A stretch of DNA of 64,000 nt from Trueperaceae bacterium (lineage in GTDB: Bacteria > Deinococcota > Deinococci > Deinococcales > Trueperaceae), in contig CP070651.1 of NCBI GenBank assembly GCA_020354625.1, forward strand, positions 1,623,519 to 1,687,518. Direction: 5' to 3'. Below are positions 50,595 to 60,404 of this stretch, in pieces (the stretch's first letter is position 1; every line of letters starts with the position of its first letter). The position numbers were made by a program, and so were the translations under genes. A model generated the notes under the pieces. That model was not told the origin of the DNA and did no database searches. It was given only the letters and a program-made list of their open reading frames with translations.

Positions 50595-51968
50595 ATGGGA
50601 CGGTTGAAGCTAGTAGACGAACTGAAGACGATATTGGCCCCTGAACGCGTCGTTACAAACCGGACGGTACTCGAGCAACATGCCCGAGGCGAGTCCTTTG
50701 ACGAGGCAGCCTTACCGGATGTCGTCGTCTATCCTGAGAGCACGCAAGAGGTAGCGGAGATCTTGAAATACGCTACCGAAAACAGGGTGGCGGTTACACC
50801 GGTAGCCGTCAACTCGAGCCTCGAGGGTCACACCGTGCCTCTGCTTGGAGGCATATCTCTCGATCTTACACGCCTCGATCGGATACTCGAGTTTCGCCCA
50901 GAGGATCTTTTGGTGGTGGCCCAGCCCGGTGTGACCTATCCGCAGCTAAATAAATATGTCCGCCGGAGCGGTCTCTTCTTTCCTGTCGACCCGGGGGCGC
51001 ACGCTTCGCTCGGAGGCATGATCGCTACCAATGCCTCCGGTACCGCTGCAGTCCGCTATGGCGTCACCGGTGATTACGTCTTGGCGCTAGAGGTGGTGTT
51101 GCCAACAGGGGAGGTGATCAGGACGGGGTCGCGAGCCCGGAAGAGCTCGAGCGGCTACGATCTCACACGGCTCTATTGTGGCTCAGAAGGGACTTTGGGG
51201 GTCATCACCGAGGTGACGCTCCGACTGAGTGGGCTCCCCGAGGCGGCAAGTGCAGCCCGTGTGCCCTTTAGTGACGCTGAGAGTGCGACCACGTTCGTCA
51301 CCAACCTCATCCAAGCCGGTGTACCGGTGGCCCGATGTGAGCTTGTCGATGCGAACAGCATTCGGGTGGTCAACGCCCATCAGGGTACACGTTTTCCTGA
51401 AGAGATGACGATCTTTTTGGAGTTTCACGGCAACCCTCCAGGGGTTGCTGCCGATTTACGGTTGGCCGAGAAGCTTGCCCGCGACTCAGGGGCGCTTTTG
51501 TTCGAGTCGAGCAGCGATGTCAAAGAACGGGAGCGCCTCTGGGAGGCGCGCCACAACATGTTCTACGCTGCGGTTGCGGCAAACCCAGGCAAGAGAAATA
51601 TCACCAGCGATGTGGCAGTTCCGATTTCAAAATTGCCGGTAGCCGTGTCCAAGGCACTCTGTGCCCATCGTGACTCAGGTCTGAACGGTTACCTTGTAGG
51701 TCATGTGGGTGATGGTAACTTTCACATCGTCACCTTTTTCGATGGCGATGATGAGCTTGCGAAAGTCGAGCAGCTAAATCACCAGATGGTTACCTTTGCG
51801 CTGTCGATCGGTGGGACGAGTACCGGGGAACATGGCGTGGGCGTGCGCAAGCTCAAGTATATGGAGCTCGAGCACGGTGGCTCGCTCGAGTTGATGAAGC
51901 GCATCAAGCGTTCGTTCGACCCTCACACAGTCATGAATCCGGGTAAGAAGATTCCTGGGGTGAACTAG
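50595..51968 (+). CDS. FAD-linked oxidase, GlcD/lactate dehydrogenase type
   Basis: 457 residues. FAD-binding type-4 domain: PDVVVYPESTQEVAEILKYATEN near 38-60, VAVTPVAVNSSLEGHTVPLLGGISLDLTRL near 62-92 and the GGMIATNASGT pyrophosphate loop near 137-147. The C-terminal cap contains the conserved VGHVGDGNFHIV near 372-383 and GTSTGEHGVGVRKLKYM near 413-430. Such flavoproteins oxidise 2-hydroxy acids (glycolate, D-lactate) at the membrane or with partner proteins. It follows the third importer by 5 bases, so its substrate may derive from the imported ligand. The GlcE/GlcF partners are not here. Confidence 0.92.
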   Translation: MGRLKLVDELKTILAPERVVTNRTVLEQHARGESFDEAALPDVVVYPESTQEVAEILKYATENRVAVTPVAVNSSLEGHTVPLLGGISLDLTRLDRILEFRPEDLLVVAQPGVTYPQLNKYVRRSGLFFPVDPGAHASLGGMIATNASGTAAVRYGVTGDYVLALEVVLPTGEVIRTGSRARKSSSGYDLTRLYCGSEGTLGVITEVTLRLSGLPEAASAARVPFSDAESATTFVTNLIQAGVPVARCELVDANSIRVVNAHQGTRFPEEMTIFLEFHGNPPGVAADLRLAEKLARDSGALLFESSSDVKERERLWEARHNMFYAAVAANPGKRNITSDVAVPISKLPVAVSKALCAHRDSGLNGYLVGHVGDGNFHIVTFFDGDDELAKVEQLNHQMVTFALSIGGTSTGEHGVGVRKLKYMELEHGGSLELMKRIKRSFDPHTVMNPGKKIPGVN

Positions 51969-52100
51969 GCTCTTCTGCGACCCTGCAATCGGTAAAACGG
52001 ATGGCTTGTTGATCACGTGGACCGTTCAATCCGCAGTGTGGGTATATCGGTCTGGGCTCTGCTACTTCAACTTTGGAGAAGACCTCTCTGCCCGGCGGAA

Positions 52101-52667
52101 CTATTTTCGACCCCAATTCAACAGCTTGCTGCGCAACCAGGGCCGGAGTTTGTGGAGCCCGTAAAGGAGCGGGATGAAGACGAGGAGGGTGATGAACATA
52201 ACCGTGTCAGACACCAATACCGCGTCGCCAAACCATGCGCTTACCACCAACCAGGGGAGCCTGGCGATGATGGCGGCCAGCCAGAGTTGCTTGAGAGGCA
52301 AGCTCGTGAGCCCTGCGAACACCACGACGATGTCGAGGTTCAAGATGAAGAACATTATGCCCCAGACCGTAACGGACTGAATGCCGAGTAGCTTCTCCCA
52401 TTCGTGCCACGCTTCGGGCTTCACCGCCCACAAGATCATGGGGCGTCCTAGATTTCGAGCCAGATTGAGGGCTGTGAAGGCGCCGAGTCCCAGACCGATC
52501 ACACCGTAAGTGAGCGCGGGGAGAAACCCAAACGCCTTACCACCCAGTGCCCCGATCAGCGGTGTCGGGATAAAAGGCAGCAGCGCAGCTAACAGAAAAG
52601 AACCGACATAATAGAGAGGGGCCAGCCAACCGGCGTCGTTGATAAAGGTCGTAAGTGCCTGAGTCAT
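52101..52667 (-). CDS. VTT-domain (TVP38/DedA-like) inner-membrane protein
   Basis: 188 residues from ATG 52667, where the membrane topology makes sense; longer starts add an unrelated tail. Several hydrophobic segments are visible (PLYYVGSFLLAALLPFIPTP, ALTYGVIGLGLGAFTALNLA, VWGIMFFILNLDIVVVFAGL). The IPTPLIGALGGKAFG and GLGLGAFTALNLARNLG blocks match the conserved core of VTT/SNARE-associated proteins, linked to lipid scrambling or transport. The C-terminus is basic (LRSKLLNWGRK). It is divergent from the mannose-6-phosphate isomerase gene. Confidence 0.8.
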   Translation of the reverse strand: MTQALTTFINDAGWLAPLYYVGSFLLAALLPFIPTPLIGALGGKAFGFLPALTYGVIGLGLGAFTALNLARNLGRPMILWAVKPEAWHEWEKLLGIQSVTVWGIMFFILNLDIVVVFAGLTSLPLKQLWLAAIIARLPWLVVSAWFGDAVLVSDTVMFITLLVFIPLLYGLHKLRPWLRSKLLNWGRK

Positions 52668-52769
52668 GGGGTCCTGACCATGGTACGCACAAAGAGTTGT
52701 ATCTAGGTGTAATGTGTCTTGCGGCCTTTCTGTCGTCCGCAAGCTTACCATGGGGCGAGGAGAAGGACC

Positions 52770-53750
52770 GTGACAAATCCTTTGTATCCGCTTTTACTCG
52801 AACGTTACCTGAGCCCCCGGCTTTGGGGTGGAGAACGACTGAAAGATTTTCTGGACCTCGATCAGCTCCCATTCGAAGATCCGCTCGGTGAATCGTGGCA
52901 GATCTATGCCGAAAACAGGGTGTTGAATGGTGCCTATGCCGGCACTACCCTGCAAGCGGTCGCCGAAATATTGGGCGAAGCGCTCTTGGGTCGCGCTTCG
53001 GTTGAGAGGTACGGTACCAAGGTGCCGTTGTTGGCTAAGTTCATCGATGCCAAGGATAAATTATCGATTCAAGTCCACCCCGACGATACCTATGCCCGTT
53101 CGCACGAAGCCTCCAGCGGTCATCTCGGTAAGACCGAGGCGTGGTTCGTTCTCGAAACCGAGCCTGGGGCGTCGATCGTTTGGGGCTTCAAAGAGACCGT
53201 TTCCAAACATACGGTTCGCGAGGCGATCCAGCAGGGTACGCTCGAGCAGTACTTGAATGTCGTGCCCGTTCAAAGTGGTGACGTTATCTTCAACCCGGCG
53301 GGTACGGTCCATGCCGTAGGGGCAGGCGTTCTTCTTTATGAGATCCAGCAGAGCAGCGATCTTACCTATCGCTTGTACGATTACCAACGTAGAGGGAGTG
53401 ACGGAGCCCTTCGAGAACTTCACGTCGAAAAAGCTCTCGACGTTGCACACTTGGTTGCTGGTGAACGAGCCAAGCTGCAACCGCACGTGCAAAAGAGCGG
53501 CTGGCAGACCCTGGTGGACTCTGAGTTCTTTGTTTTGGAGCAGCGTGAGGTCGGTGCCGAACTCGAACTCGCCACCGAATCGAGCAGCTTGGAGATTCTT
53601 ACCACATACCAGGGCTCTATCACGCTTCGATGCGGAGAGCAGAGTATGTTATTGAGTCGAGGGACTTCAGTCTTGCTCCCGGCCTTGTTGGGGTCTTATT
53701 CCCTGGCCGGTACCGGCCGTGTGCTCCGCTCCTACTTGCCATCTGGCTAG
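52770..53750 (+). CDS. manA: Mannose-6-phosphate isomerase, class I
   Basis: 326 residues from GTG 52770, with GAGGAGAAGG upstream. Zinc-dependent cupin that interconverts mannose-6-phosphate and fructose-6-phosphate. The N-terminus YLSPRLWGGERLKDFL, the zinc motif IQVHPDD near 95-101 (Gln and His), KTEAWFVLETEPGAS near 114-128 (Glu) and FNPAGTVHAVGAGVLLYEIQQSSDLTYRLYDY near 176-207 (His plus catalytic region) are all standard. It is at the short end of the family, like Bacillus-type enzymes. It probably supplies mannose precursors for cell-envelope glycans. Confidence 0.93.
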   Translation: MTNPLYPLLLERYLSPRLWGGERLKDFLDLDQLPFEDPLGESWQIYAENRVLNGAYAGTTLQAVAEILGEALLGRASVERYGTKVPLLAKFIDAKDKLSIQVHPDDTYARSHEASSGHLGKTEAWFVLETEPGASIVWGFKETVSKHTVREAIQQGTLEQYLNVVPVQSGDVIFNPAGTVHAVGAGVLLYEIQQSSDLTYRLYDYQRRGSDGALRELHVEKALDVAHLVAGERAKLQPHVQKSGWQTLVDSEFFVLEQREVGAELELATESSSLEILTTYQGSITLRCGEQSMLLSRGTSVLLPALLGSYSLAGTGRVLRSYLPSG

Positions 53751-53812
53751 AGCCGTTTGGGAGTGCCGGTTCGCGTGACGTTCATCAGTAGGAGATACGT
53801 GAGACTTTTGAG

Positions 53813-55609
53813 GTGAGTTTGTCCAACCCCCGACCGAAGAGTGCCATAAAGCAGCTAGGGCGTCTCCTTTCACCGTATCGTTGGCAGGTCGCTTTCCTAT
53901 CGGTTCTCATTGCGATCAACGCGGCTATGGGGCAAGTTGCCCCACAATTCGTCCGGATCGTAATCGATGTATTGATTCCCCGAGCCGAAGTCCGTCTATT
54001 CGTTTTGCTCGCGTTGGGTATGCTCGGCTTCTACTTGTTGCGTGAGATGCTCAACTTTCTTTCCATGTATCTCAGCTTTTCATTCACCCAGAACGTCATC
54101 GACAGATTGCGGCAAAGGACGTACCGGCATCTGCTCGAACTCCCCCTTTCCCGTTTTACGGGGGAGCGTACTGGGGCGATGGTGTCCAAGGTGGTCTCAG
54201 ATGTCAACGCCCTGGAGTCGATGATCCAAGCAGGTGCCTCCCGTATTTTAGGGCAGCTTATCAGCATCATCGTCGTGCTTGTGATCCTCTTCGTGATGAA
54301 CGGTCTCCTCGCCCTGCTCAGCTTGTTTGTCGTGGTGTTGATGGCTTTTGTCACGGCAGCTTTTCAAGAGCCGTTGAGGCGGTTGGCTAGACGGATCCGT
54401 GCGACCGTGGGGGAGATGACGGCGGTGGCGACCGAAGCACTTTCAAATATCAGTGTGGTCAAGAGTTTCGTGGCTGAACCGCTCGAGTTTCGAAGGTTTG
54501 GGGCGGATAGTGAAACCTACCGAAGACTGAATCTGATCAGGAGACGTCATCTCGGGCTTATGCAGGGCTCGATCGGACTGAGTTCGGCGTTGGGTACCGG
54601 ATCCTTGCTGCTCGTGGGAGGATATTTGATTGCGACTCAGCCGGGAGGTGAGCGAGTGGCACCGTGGATGGCCCTTTCTACCGGCGAACTGACTGCCTTC
54701 TTGCTCTATCTCAACAATTTGCTGGGGCCGGTGCGATTTGTTCTCAACTTCAACAACTTGCTGCAGTCGGGCGTCGCTGCCTTGGAACGAATCGATCAAC
54801 TCCTATCCGAAGGGACGGAACAGGGTGGCACGATCGAGGAGATCCCACCCGGCCCTATCAACTTCAGTGATGTCTGGTTCACGTACCCGGGTGCCGAACT
54901 GCCTACTTTGAGGGGCCTGAACCTGGAAATTCCAGCCGGGTATACGGCGGCTCTGGTGGGGCCCTCAGGTGCAGGAAAGAGTACGGTAGTGAAGCTTCTG
55001 GCCAAGTTGTACGATCTCGATGACGGTGTCATCCGGTTAGGCGAGCTCCCACTCGAGCAATTTGCCTTACGGTCACTTAGAACAGCGATTGCAGTGGTGC
55101 CTCAAGAACCCATGCTATTTTCGGGCTCAGTGAGTGAAAATATCCTGTATGCAAGACCTGAAGCTCCTGGTCGCGACGTGCGTCGAGCAGCATACCTAGC
55201 CAACGCTGCAGAATTTATCGAAACGCTTCCCCAAGGTTTCGACACGGAGATCGGTGAGCGGGGTGTGAAATTGTCCGGTGGCCAGAAGCAGCGGATCGCC
55301 ATCGCGAGGGCCATGTTAAAAGGGGCATCCGTTTTGGTGCTCGACGAAGCGACTTCCAGCCTCGATAGCGAATCGGAGGCAGTCATTCAAGACGCTCTTC
55401 AGGGACACTTTGCCGAACATGCAGAGTTGACCAGCCTGATTATTGCTCACCGACTGTCGACCGTGAGAAACGCAGATGCCCTATTCGTCCTCGACGAGGG
55501 CCAGGTTGTCGAAGTGGGTACACACGCCGAACTCGTAAAGCGTGGTGGTCTCTATTCGCGCCTCAATGCGCTCCAAGTGAACGAGTCCACCCCGAACATT
55601 TCGGCCTAA
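53813..55609 (+). CDS. ABC exporter, fused membrane and ATPase domains (MsbA/MDR-like)
   Basis: 598 residues from GTG 53813 (a TTG two codons later is the alternative). The N-terminal about 310 residues hold six membrane segments (VAFLSVLIAINAAMGQVAP, FVLLALGMLGFYLLREML and others). The ATPase domain has Walker A GPSGAGKST near 384, the Q-loop VVPQEPMLFSGSVSENIL, signature LSGGQKQRIAIARAM, Walker B VLVLDEATSSLDSES and the switch His in IIAHRLSTV. A homodimer probably exports a lipid or drug-like molecule. It follows the isomerase gene by 62 bases and converges on lon with only 7 bases between the stops. Confidence 0.93.
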   Translation: MSLSNPRPKSAIKQLGRLLSPYRWQVAFLSVLIAINAAMGQVAPQFVRIVIDVLIPRAEVRLFVLLALGMLGFYLLREMLNFLSMYLSFSFTQNVIDRLRQRTYRHLLELPLSRFTGERTGAMVSKVVSDVNALESMIQAGASRILGQLISIIVVLVILFVMNGLLALLSLFVVVLMAFVTAAFQEPLRRLARRIRATVGEMTAVATEALSNISVVKSFVAEPLEFRRFGADSETYRRLNLIRRRHLGLMQGSIGLSSALGTGSLLLVGGYLIATQPGGERVAPWMALSTGELTAFLLYLNNLLGPVRFVLNFNNLLQSGVAALERIDQLLSEGTEQGGTIEEIPPGPINFSDVWFTYPGAELPTLRGLNLEIPAGYTAALVGPSGAGKSTVVKLLAKLYDLDDGVIRLGELPLEQFALRSLRTAIAVVPQEPMLFSGSVSENILYARPEAPGRDVRRAAYLANAAEFIETLPQGFDTEIGERGVKLSGGQKQRIAIARAMLKGASVLVLDEATSSLDSESEAVIQDALQGHFAEHAELTSLIIAHRLSTVRNADALFVLDEGQVVEVGTHAELVKRGGLYSRLNALQVNESTPNISA

Positions 55610-55616
55610 GTCACAC

Positions 55617-58004
55617 CTACACCTGTGCCGAGGCTCCCTGCCCTTCTCCTTTCGGAGGCGGCACGAACTCGGCCTGACTTTCGTCGTCGAGAAGCATCTG
55701 GTCGAGCACCTCCTGGAAGGTTTTGACAGTCCTGATGTCGAGCTCAGCCAAGATCGACTCAGGCACTTCCTCCAAGTTGGCCTCGTTCGCTTGCGGGATG
55801 ATTACCTGTTTGATACCGGCCTGGTGAGCCGCCAACAACTTCTCTTTGACCCCCCCGATCGGGAGTACCCGCCCACGCAACGTGATCTCACCGGTCATGG
55901 CGATGTCACCCCGTACCGGCTGGCCACTCAGGGCACTCACGACCGCTGTGGCCATGGCGATGCCGGCGCTCGGCCCATCTTTGGGGGTTGCCCCCTCGAG
56001 CACGTGAACGTGGAGGTCCCGGCTTTCATGGAAATCTTCAGGGAGACCGAATTGTGCGGCATGGTTCCTGAGGTAGGCGATCCCAGCTTGTGCACTCTCT
56101 TTCATGACATCACCGAGTTGCCCGGTGAGGGTGACCTTTCCAGCTCCCGGTACACTGACCGCTTCGATGTCGAGAGTCACACCACCTACGGAGGTCCAAG
56201 CGAGACCGTGGGCCAGACCGATTTGCGGCACTTTTTCAGCCTGCTCATCCCGGAAAGGCGGCACGCCAAGCAGATCCCTTACACTCTGCTCATCGACCGA
56301 CTCCTCACCATTCCAAGCGTTTTCGAGGTAGCCCTTCGCCATTTTCCGGGCAATCTTGGCGATCATGCGATCCATGTTGCGCACGCCCGCCTCTCGTGTG
56401 TATTCGGTGATGGTCTTGCGAATTGCGTCTTCACCCATCGTGAGTTTGCCCTCGAGCCCATGGTCGGCGAGTTGCCGCGGGATGCGGAATCGTTTGGCAA
56501 TCTCGATCTTCTCATCGAGCGTATAACCCGGGATCTGAATGACTTCCATCCGGTCGAGCAGGGGCCTGGGAATCGTCATGAGTGAATTGGCGGTGGTAAT
56601 GAACATGACCTTGGAGAGATCGTAGGGGATTTCGAGATAGTGGTCGACAAAGGTGTTGTTCTGCTCCGGATCGAGTACCTCGAGCAGCGCCGAGGAAGGA
56701 TCCCCCCGAAAATCAGCCGTCATCTTGTCGACTTCATCGAGCAAAAAGACAGGGTTGATCTTACCTGCAGTCTTCATCCCCTGAATGATCCGGCCCGGAA
56801 GGGAACCGATGTAGGTACGTCGATGTCCCCGAATCTCAGCCTCATCCCGGACACCGCCGAGGCTCATGCGCACGAACTCGCGGTTGAGGCTCCGTGCGAT
56901 CGATTTGCCGAGCGAGGTTTTCCCGACGCCAGGAGGGCCGACCAGGCACAATATAGGTGCTTTGTAGGTGTTTTCTTCAATGTCTTTGGTAAGCTGGCGA
57001 ACCGCCAGAAACTCGAGGATTCGTTCCTTCGGCTCATCGAGCGCGTAGTGGTCTTCGTTGAGAATCTTCTCCGTGTGAGTGATGTCGAGGAGCTCGTCAT
57101 CTAGTTCGCTCCACGGAAGGTCGAGCACGACATCGAGGTAGGTGCGAACCACGGTGGCTTCCGGTGACCCCCCAGACATCTTTTCGAGGCGCTCGATCTC
57201 CTTGATCGCGCGCTCTTTGGCCTCTTTGGGAAGATTTTTCTCTTCCACACGCTGGCGCAGTTCCTCGGTCTCTGAGGCCTCGTCGCTGCCGAGCTCCCGT
57301 TGGATGGCTTTCATCTGTTCCCGGAGATAATACTCCCGTTGGTTCGAGTCCATCTGCTGTTTGACTCGCGCGCTGATCTGCTTTTCGGTATCGAAGCGCT
57401 CTAGGTCGCGTGAGAGAAGAGCATAAACCAGTTCGATCCGCTTTTGAATGTCTGCTTCTTCAAGGATCATCTGTTTATCGCGAACTTCCCAAGTCGAATA
57501 CTTGGTGATGACATCCGCAAGCGGACCCGCCTCCCGCAACCCTTTGAGATTCTCTAAGTGAAAGGAGTCGAGGCGGAGGTTCTTGTTTTGTTGGGCGTAT
57601 TCGGTGAATGCTGCCTTTGTCTGCTCGATTAGCGCTTCGATGTGTGCCGTGTCTTGTTCCGAGGTGCTTTCGGAGATGGTACTGACGTGTGCGCGCAACG
57701 AAGGACCGGGGAGAAAAGCCTTGATGGTGGCACGTTCACGTCCCTCGACCAACACTTGCAAGGTGTCGTCTGGGAGCCTGATGACCTGTTTGATGATACA
57801 GAGGGTGCCGATCGTGTAGAGATCCTCACCGGTGGGGTCGTCGACGCGGGGATCTCTCTGAACGACGAGAAGGACGCGATTGTCTGCAGCCTGAGCCTCT
57901 TCGAGGGATCGCTTCGATTTTGGACGGCCGACGTCCACGTTTTCGAGAGTACGAGGCAGCACCACTTGCGTCCGAAGAGCGATTACGGGCAGTTCCCAAT
58001 CCAT
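55617..58004 (-). CDS. lon: ATP-dependent Lon protease
   Basis: 795 residues from ATG 58004; an ATG six codons upstream at 58022 is also possible. Full-length bacterial Lon: LON N-terminal domain ([21 protein letters not shown]), coiled-coil linker with [23 protein letters not shown]+ module with Walker [10 protein letters not shown] and Walker [11 protein letters not shown], and the serine-lysine protease domain. The catalytic pair corresponds to Ser685 in KDGPSAGIA and Lys728 in [10 protein letters not shown] (numbering from 58022), 43 residues apart as in E. coli. It degrades misfolded and regulatory proteins in the cytosol. The promoter region (58023-58144) shows no clear CIRCE or heat-shock box. 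Confidence 0.96.
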   Translation of the reverse strand: MDWELPVIALRTQVVLPRTLENVDVGRPKSKRSLEEAQAADNRVLLVVQRDPRVDDPTGEDLYTIGTLCIIKQVIRLPDDTLQVLVEGRERATIKAFLPGPSLRAHVSTISESTSEQDTAHIEALIEQTKAAFTEYAQQNKNLRLDSFHLENLKGLREAGPLADVITKYSTWEVRDKQMILEEADIQKRIELVYALLSRDLERFDTEKQISARVKQQMDSNQREYYLREQMKAIQRELGSDEASETEELRQRVEEKNLPKEAKERAIKEIERLEKMSGGSPEATVVRTYLDVVLDLPWSELDDELLDITHTEKILNEDHYALDEPKERILEFLAVRQLTKDIEENTYKAPILCLVGPPGVGKTSLGKSIARSLNREFVRMSLGGVRDEAEIRGHRRTYIGSLPGRIIQGMKTAGKINPVFLLDEVDKMTADFRGDPSSALLEVLDPEQNNTFVDHYLEIPYDLSKVMFITTANSLMTIPRPLLDRMEVIQIPGYTLDEKIEIAKRFRIPRQLADHGLEGKLTMGEDAIRKTITEYTREAGVRNMDRMIAKIARKMAKGYLENAWNGEESVDEQSVRDLLGVPPFRDEQAEKVPQIGLAHGLAWTSVGGVTLDIEAVSVPGAGKVTLTGQLGDVMKESAQAGIAYLRNHAAQFGLPEDFHESRDLHVHVLEGATPKDGPSAGIAMATAVVSALSGQPVRGDIAMTGEITLRGRVLPIGGVKEKLLAAHQAGIKQVIIPQANEANLEEVPESILAELDIRTVKTFQEVLDQMLLDDESQAEFVPPPKGEGQGASAQV

Positions 58005-58144
58005 GACCCTAGTTAACCGCATAGTTTGCAGCGCTACCGTAAGGTGGCTGACGGCTTATTTGCCGATCGCGTTTGTCCTGCGTCGAGCGAGGCCGATTGG
58101 GGTTACAAGTTGTTCGAACCCGGTGTGCACCATCACTACCTCGC

Positions 58145-59530
58145 TCATGAATCGAAAGACGACCACCGGTAGAGATCTGGGATAAAGACGTCTCGGCCAC
58201 GTTCTTCGAGTACTCGGGCGAAGGTATTCATAGCACCGACCTCGCCATGGACCAGCACCGTTTTAGCTTGTTTCGCAGCACTCAACCAGTTGAGGAGATC
58301 GTCTTGGTCAGCATGTGCCGAGAACCCGCCGATCGTGTGTATACCGGCCCTGACGACGATTTCTTCGCCGAAGATCCGTACACTGTCGGCCCCGTCCACC
58401 AAGCGCCGACCGAGGGTCCCAGCAGCTTGATAGCCCACGATGATCAGGCTCGCGCCTCCACGCCATAGATTGTGTTTGAGATGGTGGAGGATCCGGCCGC
58501 CGGTCATCATACCCGAACCGGCGATGATGATAGCGCCGCCTTCGACGTCGTTTAACGCCTTTGACGCCTCGGTGCTGACCGTATATTGAAGCGTTTGCGG
58601 TGAGAAAGGATCGGTTCCTCGTTCGAGAAGTGAGTTGATCTCTTCATGAAATTCGTTATCGCAGGTTCGATAGAGTTCCGTGATGCGGGTCGCCATGGGC
58701 GAATCGAGATAGATGGCGGCGTCACCGAGCTCACCGCTCTCGGTAAGCTGGTAGAGCTGAAACAGGAGATGTTGTGTGCGCTCCAGGGCGAAGCTGGGGA
58801 TGAGAACGTTGCCGCCTGATTCGATCGCTTTTCGAATCACATTTTTGAACTCGTGCAAAGTCGCTTCGAGGCTTCTATGGTTCCGGTCGGCATACGTTGT
58901 CTCTACCAAGACGACGTCGCAGGCGGGGGCCGGATCTGCTGGTGCCTGGAGACCACTCTCTCGGTTGCCGAGATCACCTGAGGCTACGAGTCTTCCTTCT
59001 GGGCTGTCTAGGACGATCCATGCGCTGCCGAGGATGTGTCCTGCTCTGTGGAAGGTGGCGGTGAGATTGTGTTCGAGCGACAAAGACCGATCAAATGAGA
59101 TCGGGTCGGCAAATTGGGCAAGGGTTTTCTCGACGCTTGTCTCATCAAATAGCGGCGGGGGCACTTGGTGTTCACGTCCAGATCGGCGAGCTCTGCGCAG
59201 ATTGCGTCTATAATCCTCTTGCTGAAGTCTCGCTGCATCTCTAAGAATCACTTCAGTTACGTGCCTTGTGGCTGCAGTTGCGTAGATCGGTCCACGGTAA
59301 CCTCGCTCGAACAATAGGGGTAACCTACCGACATGATCGAGGTGGCCGTGGGTGAGGAGCACGGCGTCGAGGCTCGCAGCTTCGAATCCGAACGTCTCCC
59401 GGTTGTTTGCTTCTACGTGAGAAGACCCTTGAAAGAGCCCACAGTCGATGAGAACTCTTTGCCCCTCCATCTCGACGAGATGACAGCTTCCGGTGACGGT
59501 TCGGGCTGCACCTGCGTGAAATACCTTCAT
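58145..59530 (-). CDS. MBL-fold beta-CASP RNA-processing exonuclease
   Basis: 461 residues from ATG 59530, preceded by TAGGAGGC. Metallo-beta-lactamase core with the zinc motif LLTHGHLDHVGRLP near 58-71, FHRAGHILGSAWIVLDS near 158-175 (His), and GDLG near 182. The beta-CASP insertion follows: SGGNVLIPSFALERTQHLLFQLYQL near 239-263, GGAIIIAGSGMMTGGRILHHLKHNL near 331-355 and the C-terminal IHTIGGFSAHADQDDLLNW. These proteins resemble CPSF-73/YsH1 and Thermus TTHA0252 and degrade or process single-stranded RNA. It is monocistronic, with the GNAT gene divergent. Confidence 0.92.
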   Translation of the reverse strand: MKVFHAGAARTVTGSCHLVEMEGQRVLIDCGLFQGSSHVEANNRETFGFEAASLDAVLLTHGHLDHVGRLPLLFERGYRGPIYATAATRHVTEVILRDAARLQQEDYRRNLRRARRSGREHQVPPPLFDETSVEKTLAQFADPISFDRSLSLEHNLTATFHRAGHILGSAWIVLDSPEGRLVASGDLGNRESGLQAPADPAPACDVVLVETTYADRNHRSLEATLHEFKNVIRKAIESGGNVLIPSFALERTQHLLFQLYQLTESGELGDAAIYLDSPMATRITELYRTCDNEFHEEINSLLERGTDPFSPQTLQYTVSTEASKALNDVEGGAIIIAGSGMMTGGRILHHLKHNLWRGGASLIIVGYQAAGTLGRRLVDGADSVRIFGEEIVVRAGIHTIGGFSAHADQDDLLNWLSAAKQAKTVLVHGEVGAMNTFARVLEERGRDVFIPDLYRWSSFDS

Positions 59531-59629
59531 TCTTGCCTCCTAGGTGTGGCTGGTCTACAAGGGTACCGGTCTTGGTGAGTTCCCGGACAACGCTCTGTGT
59601 CCGAAGAATCATACCTGCAACAAACCTCT

Positions 59630-59684
59630 GGTTCGAAATCGAACCTGTCTCTAAAGCTCAAGCTTGGAAAGCGAGCTAGAGACA
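59630..59684. other. Two adjacent hairpins in the gap between the nuclease and GNAT genes
   Basis: GGTTCG/CGAACC at 59630-59645 with loop AAAT is followed immediately by TGTCTCTA (59646-59653) pairing with TAGAGACA (59677-59684); inside the second stem AGCTC and GAGCT extend the pairing with a bulge. They lie upstream of both divergent genes. This 335-base gap also holds a 16-base tandem duplication at 59736-59767 and a promoter at 59800-59829. Confidence 0.45.
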
Positions 59685-59735
59685 CGTGAGCGCAACGTAT
59701 ACACTCTCTGGTCGTCCATCGCTCGGATGCTCTTT

Positions 59736-59767
59736 ACTGCAAGGTCTCCTGACTGCAAGGTTTCCTG
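59736..59767. repeat. 16-base tandem duplication
   Basis: ACTGCAAGGTCTCCTG is followed directly by ACTGCAAGGTTTCCTG, with one mismatch. It lies in non-coding sequence upstream of the GNAT promoter. It may be a recent slippage duplication. Confidence 0.6.
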
Positions 59768-59799
59768 CCAAGATGTGCCCCCTCGCAAACGGATTCGCA

Positions 59800-59829
59800 T
59801 TGCCACGCAGCGTGCTCGCGTCGTATACT
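59800..59829 (+). promoter_or_regulatory. Sigma-70-type promoter for the GNAT gene
   Basis: TTGCCA (59800-59805), 18 bases, TATACT (59824-59829). Transcription would start near 59836, downstream of the longer in-frame starts, which argues that the real CDS begins at 59866 or later. Confidence 0.6.
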
Positions 59830-59865
59830 GAAGCCGAAGAGAACAACGGTGAGACGGGGGTCTGT

Positions 59866-60363
59866 TTGCAGGTATATTCTACGGTTCGTGTGGCAACACC
59901 ATCAGACATAGAGTGGGTGCAAAAGGTCGCTGCTGAAACGTGGCACGCAACGTACGCGGATATCCTCTCACCTTCGGCGATCGACAACTTTTTGAAATGG
60001 GCGTATAGCGAGTACTCGCTCCGGCAAACACTTAACAGCGCCGGGCTTTGGGTTTTGGAGCGTGCTGGTGAGGTAGTCGGTTATATCCGTCTTAGCGTGC
60101 GTGATTCGGTCGGGCAGCTAGGGGCGATCTACGTGCTCCCGTCTCTCCAAAGACAGGGACTCGGACACAAGCTTTGGAGTTGTGCGTTGGCGTGGTTTGA
60201 AGCACGCGGTGTAGTCCAGGTTGAGCTGACGGTTGCGGAGGGCAACCATATAGCCCAGGCGTTTTACAAGAAACTCGGTTTCGAGGCCGGTGAGCTCAAG
60301 CGCTCTAGCTTGTCGGGGGAGCCTCTTGTCGAGAGGATCTATCGCTACGTTGTTGGGGGATGA
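59866..60363 (+). CDS. GNAT acetyltransferase
   Basis: 165 residues from a TTG at 59866, with a GGGGG run 5 bases upstream. The reading frame is open back to 59686, but the promoter at 59800-59829 and the GNAT domain boundary (VRVATPSDIEWVQKVAAETW) favour this start; GTG 59890 is another option. The acetyl-CoA motif is LGAIYVLPSLQRQGLGHKLW near 84-103 (R/Q-x-x-G-x-G/A type), followed by ELTVAEGNHIAQAFYKKLGFEAGE near 128-150. Small cytosolic N-acetyltransferase; acceptor unknown. Confidence 0.85.
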   Translation: MQVYSTVRVATPSDIEWVQKVAAETWHATYADILSPSAIDNFLKWAYSEYSLRQTLNSAGLWVLERAGEVVGYIRLSVRDSVGQLGAIYVLPSLQRQGLGHKLWSCALAWFEARGVVQVELTVAEGNHIAQAFYKKLGFEAGELKRSSLSGEPLVERIYRYVVGG

Positions 60364-60404
60364 ACGCTGCGAAGTGGTGCCGAGATTCGTTCCTTGAGAG
60401 ATCG

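Noticed and set aside
58023-58144. Possible heat-shock or DNA-damage operator (CIRCE, RDRM) upstream of lon
   Set aside because: I looked for TTAGCACTC-type and TTATGTCATTGACATAA-type motifs and found none.
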